Shown piece by piece: positions 56,227 to 64,000 of a stretch of DNA of 64,000 nucleotides; the stretch's first letter is position 1; each line of letters opens with the position of its first letter. A model generated the notes under the pieces. It searched no databases. It saw only the letters and a program-made list of their open reading frames with translations, and was not told the DNA's origin. The position numbers and the translations under genes were made by a program. This DNA is from Albidovulum sp. (GTDB lineage: Bacteria; Pseudomonadota; Alphaproteobacteria; Rhodobacterales; Rhodobacteraceae). The DNA lies in contig JAPPFL010000036.1 in assembly GCA_028823855.1 (NCBI GenBank), positions 232,342 through 296,341 of the forward strand, written 5' to 3'.

Positions 56227-57579
56227 CTAGGTTGAATTTGATTTGAACATCCGCTTTAGATCCCTCCAGCAATCAGGATAGCGGGTATCGACGAACGAAA
56301 GATTTGAGGCGAAAGTCGTGGGATCCTGCGGGTAGCGGGTTTCAAACATAAACGCCATGGTGCCCGCAAGTTTTTCCGGTTCAAGCACTTTGTTGCTCGC
56401 CTTCTCGAAGGCTTCGGAGTCGGGTCCGTGCGGAACAAGCGCGTTATGCAGGCTCATGCCGCCCGGAACGAAGCCACCGGGCTTCGCATCGTAGACGCCG
56501 TAAATGAGTCCCATGAATTCGCTCATTACGTTCATGTGGTACCAGGGCGGCCGGAAGCTGTCTTCCATTACCAGCCATCGGTCCGGAAAAATCACGAAAT
56601 CGACATTTGCCGTTCCGGGCGTTTCGGATGCGGATGTCAATACAGTGAAAATGGACGGGTCGGGGTGGTCGAACAGTATGGCGCCGACAGGCGCAAACCG
56701 CCGCAAATCATACTTGCAGGGAGCGTAATTGCCGTGCCACGCGACGACATCCAGCGGAGAATGATCGAGCTTGGTCCTGTAGATTCGTCCATTGGTCTTG
56801 CAAAATAGTTCGTGCTCTCTCTCGCAATCTTCGTAAGCTGCAACGGGATAGAGGAAATCTCTGGCGTTTGCCAAGCAGTTGGCGCCAATCGGTCCGCGCT
56901 CCGGTAGCGTAAGTTGCATTCCATAGTTTTCGCAAACAAAGCCTCGTGCCGGGCCGTCGATCAAATCCACGCGGAACCTGACTCCTTTCGGTATGATGAC
57001 GATCTCGCCCGGTTCGGCAATAATGATACCGAATTCTGTTACGAATTTTAATTTGCTCCGCTGCGGAATCATGAGCATTTCGCCATCGCTGTTCTGGAAG
57101 CACTTCTTGCCCATCGAAGCATTGATTGAATAAACGTGACTTGCCATGCCCGCCTGCATTGCGGCGTCGCCGCAAGTGGTCATGGTGGCTAGGCCTGACA
57201 GAAAGTCAATTTTGCCTTCTTCCGGAAGCGGAACCGGCTGCCAGCGCAATTGCATGGAAGGGAGACTGCTTTCCCGTGCCGGCGCCGTGCGAATCGCCCC
57301 CGTTTCGACTTCTTGGTAGCCGGTGCCGTGTCTAACGGACGGCAATATCCGATATAGCCAGGATCGCTTGTTGCTGGCTCGCGGCGCAGTGAATGCCGTT
57401 CCGCTCAATTGCTCGGCATATAGGCCAAGCGGGTGCCTTTGTGGCGAATTCCGTCCAATAGGAAGCGCACCTTCTTCCGCTTGAGTGGAATGCGTATTGC
57501 CGAAGCCCGGAATGTATCCGTAATCGGGGTTTGCATCCTTTATGGGCCCACCCCTTAAAATATGTTCCTGAATGTTCAT
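56227..57579 (-). CDS. hmgA: Homogentisate 1,2-dioxygenase
   Basis: Iron-dependent ring-cleaving dioxygenase of tyrosine/phenylalanine breakdown, turning homogentisate into maleylacetoacetate. 450 aa. Family blocks: YIPGFGNTHSTQAEEGALPIGRNSPQ, QLSGTAFTAPR, SWLYRILPSVRHG, DVVAWHGNYAPCKYDL, FPDRWLVMEDSFRPPWYHMNVMSEFMGLIYGVYDAKPGGF (metal ligands lie here), LHNALVPHGPD. The ATG at 57577-57579 has GAGG 6 nt upstream and is preferred over an ATG 4 codons earlier. The next pathway genes (maiA, fahA) are not adjacent. Confidence 0.97.
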   Translation of the reverse strand: MNIQEHILRGGPIKDANPDYGYIPGFGNTHSTQAEEGALPIGRNSPQRHPLGLYAEQLSGTAFTAPRASNKRSWLYRILPSVRHGTGYQEVETGAIRTAPARESSLPSMQLRWQPVPLPEEGKIDFLSGLATMTTCGDAAMQAGMASHVYSINASMGKKCFQNSDGEMLMIPQRSKLKFVTEFGIIIAEPGEIVIIPKGVRFRVDLIDGPARGFVCENYGMQLTLPERGPIGANCLANARDFLYPVAAYEDCEREHELFCKTNGRIYRTKLDHSPLDVVAWHGNYAPCKYDLRRFAPVGAILFDHPDPSIFTVLTSASETPGTANVDFVIFPDRWLVMEDSFRPPWYHMNVMSEFMGLIYGVYDAKPGGFVPGGMSLHNALVPHGPDSEAFEKASNKVLEPEKLAGTMAFMFETRYPQDPTTFASNLSFVDTRYPDCWRDLKRMFKSNST

Positions 57580-58103
57580 CTTAGGCCTCATTGAATTGCG
57601 GAAAGATATTCTTTCGACTTTGCCATAAACGGAGCGCAGAATGCCGCGCCGCCGAGGATTCCTAGTAAGTTTAAGGCACTCATGTTCGCCCGTTAATGAT
57701 GTCGAAAACTTCTGGTAAGGCGATGCGTGTTCCTAGTTTGGCGGCGCGGATTCGAAATTGACAAATCTGTCATCGTAGCAACTCCGGGTACGATCTTCGC
57801 ACGCAATTTCCAGATTTCCAAGGCTCGGTTGCAAGCCGATTTCATAGATTTCATTCTAGTGGAAATTAAATGACAAATCTTGGATGGAAAATGCGAAGCG
57901 CGCCTGCAAAGAAATATGCTTGGCAGAATATTTCGGAAAGCGGCTTTGTTGTTCGAATCTGCCGATTTCCGAGCAATTTCATACGATAGGCTCGCTGTGA
58001 CAGAACTCTCGTCGACGGCATGGAATTTCCTCCTGCGTCCGCGATAGTGATAGTGTATGTACTTGGCGTGAATTGCGAAGCGCGTGGAATGCGAGGTCGT
58101 CGC
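57580..58103. other. Divergent region between hmgA and the RND operon with a repeated motif
   Basis: About 520 bp. The 10-mer TGACAAATCT occurs twice on the plus strand, at 57759-57768 and 57871-57880. The first copy lies in a small palindrome TGACA-AATC-TGTCA. These could be operator sites for either divergent transcript. No gene recognised. Confidence 0.4.
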
Positions 58104-60542
58104 GTGGCGGGCAAGTTCAAGAAGCGATTAGAATCAGCGTTCGAAATGTTCGCGGTGCGCGTTTGCCGCCATAAGTATTTTGTTGTCGCGGCGGTGCTTC
58201 TTATGACTGCGGCCGCCGCAAGCGGATTACGCGATATTTCAATAGACACCTCGAATGAATCGTTTTTTTATCCGGGAGACCCGGTGCTAGTCCGGTATGA
58301 CGAGTTTCGCGATCAGTTCGGTCGCGACGATTTTATCCTTGTTGCAGTCCGACCGGACAATCTTTTTTCCCAGAAGGCATTGGCGCGCCTTCGAGAATTT
58401 CATCATGCGCTCGAAGAAAAAGTTCCTCATGCCGCCGGCGTTACGTCGCTAGCCAATATCCGAGAAACAAAAGGCGACGGGGACAGGCTAGTCGTCTCGG
58501 ACCTGTTGGAGAAATGGCCCGAAAGCGCAGAGGACCTTTCCAACCTGCGCCAGCGAGTCTTGACCAATCCGCTTTATCGCAATCGACTGGTCTCATCGGA
58601 TGGAATGGTAACGACTCTAGCAATTGAACTTGAACGGTATTCCGGCCAAAGCCGGATATCGGTCGACGATGCGCTTTCATTTTTCGACGATGCGGAACAG
58701 GATTCGGGCAGTCGTCAAAAGCTGTCCGACGAAGAGACGCATCAGGCGCTCGTTGCGATCGAAAGCATCGCCGAGGCATACAAGTCGGAGGAATTCGCTA
58801 TTCAGGTCGCGGGCGCTCCGGCGGTTACGGATGCGCTGAAGCTCGCAATTCAAGAGGATATGAGGACGTTTATTCTATTGGTAGTCGCGATAATCGTAAT
58901 TCTGCTATTCGCTATTTTTCGATCTGCGGCCGCGGTCCTATTGCCGCTCTCCGTCGTTCTTCTAGCCTTGGTTTCCACGGTAGGACTAATGGGCCACTTG
59001 GGAACGTCAATTAAGTTGACTATCGTAATCCTTCCGTCCTTTCTACTCGCGGTCGGCGTCGGCGCAGCCGTCCACTTGCTTGAGATTTGGAAGCAGAGGA
59101 GAGCCTCGGGCGAGGATAGTCATAGCGCGATCGTCAGTGCCGTAGGCCATGCCGGCCTGCCTATTTTGCTCACTAGCCTGACGACCGCCGCCGGGTTGGG
59201 CTCATTTTCCTTTGCTGAGGTTGCCCCGGTTTCCGATTTGGGACGGTACGCCGCATTGGGGGTTATTATAGGGTTAATATATACTCTGCTTTTGATTCCT
59301 GCGGGACTTGCGGCGCTTCCGAAAAATCTGCGGTTACCAAGGCAATCCGGAGATTTATACGAGAGCAGAATTAATGATGCCTTGGCAACAATCGCTTGCT
59401 GGAGCGTCCGCAACGCGTTGCCGATCTGTGTAGCGTCCATATTAGTTGCCATTGCGAGCGCGCTATTGGCGGCGCAGCTGCGCTTTTCTCATGATGTGCT
59501 CTCTTGGCTTCCAAGAGATCTGCCCGTTCGCCAGGCGACGCAATTGGTGGACCGAAACATGGGCGGATCGGTGGCTCTCGAGGTCGTTGTCGACACCAAG
59601 GTCGAAAATGGACTCCACGATCGAGGGACGCTGGTCACGCTCGACCGTCTAGCCGGAGAGATCGAGGCTTTAAGGATTGGATCGGTAGCTGTCGGCAGCA
59701 CTTGGTCGATAGCGGGGCTTCTCAAGGAAATCCACCAAGCACTCAATGAAAACCGCGCCGAATTCTACCGCATTCCGGAAAATGAACGCCTAATTCCTCA
59801 GGAATTTCTTCTATTTGAAAATTCTGGCTCGGACGATCTCGAGGATCTTGTCGATTCCAGATTTAGAATTACCCGATTCAGTATGCGCGTCCCATGGCGC
59901 GATACGCTAGCCTATCCCGCCATCATCGAGTATGTGGAAGACAGGTTTAAAGACGCATTCGGCGGATCGGCGGAAGTAACGGTTACCGGCATCATGAGCC
60001 TGTTGAGCCGTACTCTTGAAGCAGCGGTTTATTCGACGGCGCAAAGCTACGTTATCGCATTTGCAGTCATCACGCTAATGATGGTTTTGCTGATCGGGCG
60101 AATTGGAACCGGATTGATAAGCATGGTTCCAAACGTTGCACCTGTTGCGCTTACTCTTGCTTTAATGCAGGTGTTCGGCATTCCGCTCAATCTGTTTACG
60201 ATGCTGGTAGGTTCGATAGCCATTGGGCTCGCCGTGGACGACACGGTTCATTTTATGCATCATTTTCACCGCTACCTTGAGCGAACCGGCAACGTGGAGG
60301 ATGCGGTTCGCAATACAATGTTGACATCCGGACGCGCGATGCTGGCGACCACCATTATTCTTTCGACCGGTTTCTTCGTTTTCTGTTTCGCCAGCATGAG
60401 CAATCTCGTCCATTTCGGCTTGCTGACGGGCATTACGATTTTATCGGCGCTAGCCGCCGATTTCGTGCTTGCTCCGGCGCTCATGACACTTCGCTATAGG
60501 AAGGCAAAAATTCGCGGAGGAAATCAGGCGGAGGACCAATGA
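58104..60542 (+). CDS. RND-superfamily exporter, HAE3/MMPL type
   Basis: Inner-membrane transporter of the hydrophobe exporter family 3 (MMPL/HpnN-like), about 812 aa. Architecture: helix 1 at about residues 15-40, a periplasmic domain, a helix bundle at about 254-405, another helix near 436, a second periplasmic domain, then a bundle from 646 to the end. The second bundle has the proton-relay motif GLAVDDTVHFMHHF. The equivalent site of the first bundle (VGVGAAVHLLEIW) lacks the acidic pair. I choose the GTG at 58104, with GAGG 7 nt upstream; ATG starts at 58020, 58089 and 58146 are alternatives. Overlaps the LolA-like gene by ATGA. Likely moves a lipid or other hydrophobic molecule. Confidence 0.88.
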   Translation: MAGKFKKRLESAFEMFAVRVCRHKYFVVAAVLLMTAAAASGLRDISIDTSNESFFYPGDPVLVRYDEFRDQFGRDDFILVAVRPDNLFSQKALARLREFHHALEEKVPHAAGVTSLANIRETKGDGDRLVVSDLLEKWPESAEDLSNLRQRVLTNPLYRNRLVSSDGMVTTLAIELERYSGQSRISVDDALSFFDDAEQDSGSRQKLSDEETHQALVAIESIAEAYKSEEFAIQVAGAPAVTDALKLAIQEDMRTFILLVVAIIVILLFAIFRSAAAVLLPLSVVLLALVSTVGLMGHLGTSIKLTIVILPSFLLAVGVGAAVHLLEIWKQRRASGEDSHSAIVSAVGHAGLPILLTSLTTAAGLGSFSFAEVAPVSDLGRYAALGVIIGLIYTLLLIPAGLAALPKNLRLPRQSGDLYESRINDALATIACWSVRNALPICVASILVAIASALLAAQLRFSHDVLSWLPRDLPVRQATQLVDRNMGGSVALEVVVDTKVENGLHDRGTLVTLDRLAGEIEALRIGSVAVGSTWSIAGLLKEIHQALNENRAEFYRIPENERLIPQEFLLFENSGSDDLEDLVDSRFRITRFSMRVPWRDTLAYPAIIEYVEDRFKDAFGGSAEVTVTGIMSLLSRTLEAAVYSTAQSYVIAFAVITLMMVLLIGRIGTGLISMVPNVAPVALTLALMQVFGIPLNLFTMLVGSIAIGLAVDDTVHFMHHFHRYLERTGNVEDAVRNTMLTSGRAMLATTIILSTGFFVFCFASMSNLVHFGLLTGITILSALAADFVLAPALMTLRYRKAKIRGGNQAEDQ

Positions 60543-61342
60543 TGAAAACGCATTTGCATATCGCAGCCATCCTGCTGACGCTTGCGCCTTGGGCGGCTCT
60601 TTCCGCTGACGCGCCCACGGGCCTGGAGATCATGAGGCAGGTTAACGCTCGAGACGACGGCGACAACAGAATTGCTCAGATCAGCATGACGTTGATCGAC
60701 AGGAACGGTCATCAACGACAGCGGCAACTGGTGAGCTACAATAAGGATCGGGGGCGCGCGGTTCTGCAGCTCCTGTTCTTTCTAGATCCGCCAAATGTTC
60801 GGAATACCGGATTCCTTACATACGACTATCAAGACCCTGGCCGAGACAACGACCAGTGGCTGTACCTTCCGGAACTTTACAAGACCAAGCGCATCGCCGG
60901 CTCGGACAAATCGCAATCCTTCATGGGATCAGACTTTTCGTATGCCGACCTGAATCGACAAGTCCTCGACGAGTGGAAATTCAAGCTGCTGGGAGAGCGG
61001 GATGTTCGAGGAAATAAAGCATGGCTGGTCGAGGCGACTCCGGTCTCCGAGGATGTTGAGCAACGCTATGGATACTCCAAATCCGTACTTTTCGTTCGGT
61101 CTGACCTGAACATGGTAGTGCGCGCCGTGCATTGGCTGGCTGGCGGAAACCGGCTCAAATATCTCGATATCGTTAATTTGCAGAAGATTGACGGGATCTG
61201 GACTGCGACCGAACTCGACATGCGAACTGTGCAAGCCAAAGAGACGCTGCATCGAACGGTGATGAAATTCAGAAACGTTCGCTACAATCAAAATCTAGAC
61301 GAAAGCATCTTCACTCAGCGTCGACTTGAAAAAGGCCTGTGA
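60539..61342 (+). CDS. LolA-like outer-membrane lipoprotein-sorting family protein
   Basis: Periplasmic protein of 267 aa with signal peptide MMKTHLHIAAILLTLAPWAA.. cleaved near ALSAD. The sequence after it (GLEIMRQVNARDDGDN, FLDPPNVRNTGFLTYDYQDPGRDNDQWLYLPELYKTKRIAGSDKSQSFMGSDFSYADL) is typical of the LolA-fold family annotated 'outer membrane lipoprotein-sorting protein' (PF17131, COG2834). Such proteins often pair with MMPL-type RND exporters and may carry a lipid across the periplasm. GGAGG precedes the ATG by 4 nt. Coupled to the RND gene by ATGA. Confidence 0.9.
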   Translation: MMKTHLHIAAILLTLAPWAALSADAPTGLEIMRQVNARDDGDNRIAQISMTLIDRNGHQRQRQLVSYNKDRGRAVLQLLFFLDPPNVRNTGFLTYDYQDPGRDNDQWLYLPELYKTKRIAGSDKSQSFMGSDFSYADLNRQVLDEWKFKLLGERDVRGNKAWLVEATPVSEDVEQRYGYSKSVLFVRSDLNMVVRAVHWLAGGNRLKYLDIVNLQKIDGIWTATELDMRTVQAKETLHRTVMKFRNVRYNQNLDESIFTQRRLEKGL

Positions 61343-61348
61343 CCCGGC

Positions 61349-62818
61349 ATGAGTCGGCTTGTTGCCGTCGCGTTGATTTCGTTAGCGAATCCTTGCCTGG
61401 GACAAGTTTCTCTGGAATCCGCGCTCGAGGGATTTGAGAATGGGCGGGGCGGACCCGAAACGGTCGAATTCGGCAATCGTCCGGTGGAATTCGCTAACTC
61501 TCGAGCCCTTTCGGATGCATCGGAACTGGACGATATCTTTAGCCAGTTCGACGAAAGGCACCTGAGCGACGAAGTCGGTTACGGCGGAAAAGCGGCAATA
61601 ATGCCTGAATGGCTTCGGCTAGGCGGAACGCTTAGCCAGGAATTCGCTGTCAATATCTCTCATGATGCGCCGGAAGATGGCGAAATTGATCGAAGGGGGC
61701 TATCGTCCGCGCAAACGCGCCTCGATTTAGCTGCCGACGCAAATTTGGACGGCGACATGCGTGTGCGCATTACGGGATATATTCAATTTGATCCAGTTTT
61801 TAGGCGCCGAGCCGGCCAAGCCGGAATAAGCGGCGCGAGTAGCATGCCGGAGCCTGAAATCGAATTGGGCGAGGCGTTTGTCCAAGGACCGCTGTCGGAT
61901 ACGGCCGATCTAACGCTCGGGCGCCAGATAGTCGTTTGGGGACGATCCGACCAGTTCCGCGTAAACGACATACTTAATCCGGTGGACAATCGAACGCCAG
62001 GCATGACCGATATCAAGAATCTTCGCGTGCCGGTCACAATGGCGCGACTCGAACTCTACAGCGGACCATGGAATGCTAGTTTCATCCTGGTGCCCGAGCA
62101 CAGATTCGACAAAACGCCCTCGCCTGGCAGCGACTTCTACAGAAGCCCCATTCCGCCTCCGCCGCGCGATTATCCTCGACACCGGTTCGGCAGTCCTGGA
62201 GTGGCATTGGCATTGACAGGCACGTTTTCCGGATGGGACCTATCCTTTTACTTCGCTAGAATCCTGAGTCGAAGAGCGCATCTTGAAATGACGTCGGAGG
62301 GACCTCGACGTCGGCATAATCGCATATCGATGCTAGGAGCAGCCGGGAATTTCGTGACTGGGAGTTGGCTGCTGAAAGCCGAGGCGGCCGTATTCTCGAA
62401 TTTGCGCTTTTCGAACGTTTCGGATCGAGACTTCAATAGATTTACTTTGCTCGCCGGTGCCGAGTATTCCGGTATTTCCGATACGACGATTGCGCTGGAA
62501 GCCGTCAATAGCCGCATTTCTGACTTCGATGGCAGATTGCGGGAGCCTCCCGACGCCCGGCGCGAAAATGAACCGTCTATCGCCTTTCGAGTAAATCGAT
62601 CGCTTTTGAACGATTCGCTTGACTTGTCTATGGCGCTGCTGGCAGTTGGGCCCGGCGGAAAAAATGGCGGTTTGCTGCGACTTCAAGCATCTCGCGATAT
62701 ATCGGACTCCATCGACATGATTGGCGGAGCGCTGTTCTATTTGGGCGGGAGCCAATCTCCCTTTAGCCAAATCAGCGACAACGATCGCATCTTTCTTGGC
62801 TTGAACTACCACTTCTAA
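61349..62818 (+). CDS. DUF1302-like outer-membrane beta-barrel protein
   Basis: Predicted outer-membrane protein, 489 aa. Short signal peptide (about 19 residues, ending LGQ). The body consists of alternating amphipathic strands, and the last residue is Phe (GLNYHF), the usual beta-barrel assembly signal. LGRQIVVWGRSDQFRVNDILNPVDNR with PGMTDIKNLRVP matches the DUF1302 core. It starts 6 nt after the LolA-like stop. With the exporter and periplasmic protein it forms a complete inner-to-outer membrane set. Exact cargo unknown. Confidence 0.82.
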   Translation: MSRLVAVALISLANPCLGQVSLESALEGFENGRGGPETVEFGNRPVEFANSRALSDASELDDIFSQFDERHLSDEVGYGGKAAIMPEWLRLGGTLSQEFAVNISHDAPEDGEIDRRGLSSAQTRLDLAADANLDGDMRVRITGYIQFDPVFRRRAGQAGISGASSMPEPEIELGEAFVQGPLSDTADLTLGRQIVVWGRSDQFRVNDILNPVDNRTPGMTDIKNLRVPVTMARLELYSGPWNASFILVPEHRFDKTPSPGSDFYRSPIPPPPRDYPRHRFGSPGVALALTGTFSGWDLSFYFARILSRRAHLEMTSEGPRRRHNRISMLGAAGNFVTGSWLLKAEAAVFSNLRFSNVSDRDFNRFTLLAGAEYSGISDTTIALEAVNSRISDFDGRLREPPDARRENEPSIAFRVNRSLLNDSLDLSMALLAVGPGGKNGGLLRLQASRDISDSIDMIGGALFYLGGSQSPFSQISDNDRIFLGLNYHF

Positions 62819-63006
62819 TTCGACGGTTCGAGAATTCGCCCTAATGCCGCGTTGAACAGGGCATCACGATCATTCTTCATGACTCTTTTGATACTTCTTC
62901 GCGGAAATCTCGGAGGGTTTTGCCTATGACTTCTTCTCTATGCCGGCAATACGTCGGTTGAACGGAAAACATGCGAGGCCCGCCGTCCCTTAGAATTTTG
63001 GTTTCG

Positions 63007-64000
63007 TCATGCCAGGAGCGATTGGGCTTCCGCTCGGCCGAAGGGTTCGGGGCGCGCGCAGCTTGTCGACAGTTCGCACCAGCGATTTTCCTCTCCGGCC
63101 TTCAAAATTGAAGTCATGGCATCGACTGCATGAAGTGCCATTTCCAGCGAACAGCGATGCGCTCGGTTATCGCGAATAGCCTGCGCCATTTCGGCAAGTC
63201 CAACCGTACGATAGTTTGAAAGCGTCCCCATCACGGAGTGCCCTTCATTCGGAATACTGAATGGGTGTTCCCAATTTTCCGGAGTCGCGGCCGTTCCGTT
63301 CATTTCCGTAAATTCGACGGGCCCTCCAAAAAAATTTGGATCCGGCAAGTAAACGGAACCCATTGTACCGTAAATTTCCATATGCGAATGGCGATGAGCC
63401 CAAACATCCCAGCTCGCGCCAAGAGTTACCGCGGCTCCCGAGCGGAATTCGAGCAATGCATGTATGTTCGTTGCCGTCTTTACCGGAATTGTCTTTCCCT
63501 TGATCGGTCCGTCGGCAAGCACGGTCCGAGTGCCGCATGCCGTCGTCGTAAGGGAAGCGACGCGTCGAATCGGGCCGATGAGCTGAATTAAATTCGTGAT
63601 GTAGTAGGGACCGATGTCCAGTATAGGACCGCCGCCGGGCAAATAGAAGAATCCCGGATTCGGGTGCCAGTGCTCCATGCCGTGGTTCATGAAATATGCG
63701 GTGCCGGAAATTACTGTGCCTATTTTGCCCTCGTCGATGCGAATTCTGGCTTGCTGGTGGGCTCCTCCAAGAAAGGTGTCGGGCGCAGAGCCGATGCGAA
63801 GCCCGGATTCTTGAGCAAGGTTCTGCAGTGATTTGCCATCCTCAAGTGAGAGCGCGAGCGGTTTTTCCGAATAAACGTGTTTTCCCGCCTCAAGAATCTG
63901 TTGCGAGACTTCGAAATGGGCATCGGGAACTGTCAGATTGACAATGATATCAATGTCGTCCGCATTCAGGAGGTCTTCGATAGATAGGGCCTGGACGCGG
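63007..64000 (-). CDS. Gfo/Idh/MocA family oxidoreductase, 5' end outside the window
   Basis: NAD(P)-dependent sugar-type oxidoreductase. The frame is open to base 64000, so the Rossmann start is missing; 330 codons plus a stop are visible. The conserved EKP motif is in AGKHVYSEKPLALSLEDG, preceded by DIDIIVNLTVPDAHFEV. The C-terminal substrate domain has GGGPILDIGPYYI, the active-site D-x-G-x-Y/H-x-x-x pattern of the family. The internal ATG at 63690 is not the start. It converges with the RND triad. Confidence 0.92.
   Translation of the reverse strand, partial: RVQALSIEDLLNADDIDIIVNLTVPDAHFEVSQQILEAGKHVYSEKPLALSLEDGKSLQNLAQESGLRIGSAPDTFLGGAHQQARIRIDEGKIGTVISGTAYFMNHGMEHWHPNPGFFYLPGGGPILDIGPYYITNLIQLIGPIRRVASLTTTACGTRTVLADGPIKGKTIPVKTATNIHALLEFRSGAAVTLGASWDVWAHRHSHMEIYGTMGSVYLPDPNFFGGPVEFTEMNGTAATPENWEHPFSIPNEGHSVMGTLSNYRTVGLAEMAQAIRDNRAHRCSLEMALHAVDAMTSILKAGEENRWCELSTSCARPEPFGRAEAQSLLA

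Noticed and set aside
1-64000. CRISPR array, integron or prophage
   Set aside because: No regularly spaced repeats, cas genes, integron integrase, attC-like core sites or phage structural genes were seen.

Overview
The window looks like a chromosomal stretch of a free-living or host-associated alphaproteobacterium. The main evidence is two conserved alphaproteobacterial neighbourhoods: accD-folC / trxA-addA-addB-murU-amgK-tsaE close to ahcY, and EVE-tsaD / hemD. The rest is accessory catabolic DNA carrying transporters, hydantoinases, homogentisate dioxygenase and a proteasome-like Anbu cluster. Coding density is moderate: about a dozen gaps of 0.3-1.2 kb hold no recognisable intact gene, and there is one clear pseudogene, so some gene decay is going on. 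TTG and GTG start codons are frequent.

Layout. 1-7.98 kb (minus strand): a catabolic operon in the order substrate-binding protein (7978), hairpin, hyuA, hyuB, ribose-type ABC ATPase, ribose-type permease, and a second substrate-binding protein cut by the window edge. A GMC oxidoreductase is divergent (8.15 kb). 10.5-19.2 kb: a DUF2461 gene; accD-folC; then a four-gene cluster of ATP-grasp, alpha-E, transglutaminase and Anbu proteasome-like peptidase lying between folC and trxA. 18.9-28.6 kb: tsaE-amgK-murU-addB-addA-trxA (tRNA t6A modification, cell-wall sugar recycling, recombination repair, redox). 29-32 kb: SCO1, a YfbR-like HD phosphohydrolase, ahcY. 33-35.9 kb: a second sugar-type ABC operon with a single-domain ATPase and a good terminator. 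36.4-39.6 kb: DUF1761, EVE, tsaD, hemD, tRNA-Thr(CGU). 39.9-42.2 kb: an LCM-type methyltransferase and an aldolase-like TIM-barrel protein.

42.5-52.5 kb (minus strand): a second, independent hydantoinase operon in the order 18-codon leader ORF, hyuA, hyuB, dppC, dppB, dppD, dppF, peptide-type binding protein. 52.5-55.4 kb is a decayed zone with a dapA-family pseudogene. 55.4-57.6 kb: a RutE-like nitroreductase and hmgA. 58.1-62.8 kb: a compact three-gene unit encoding an HAE3/MMPL-type RND exporter, a LolA-like periplasmic protein and a DUF1302-like outer-membrane barrel, together a plausible envelope-spanning lipid or hydrophobe export route. The window ends inside a Gfo/Idh/MocA oxidoreductase.

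Biologically the window combines import-plus-ring-opening catabolism (two HyuAB systems with unrelated transporters), aromatic catabolism (HmgA), and a predicted peptide-synthesis/modification system (Anbu cluster). All assignments come from reading the translated sequence and remembered family motifs. No database search was run.
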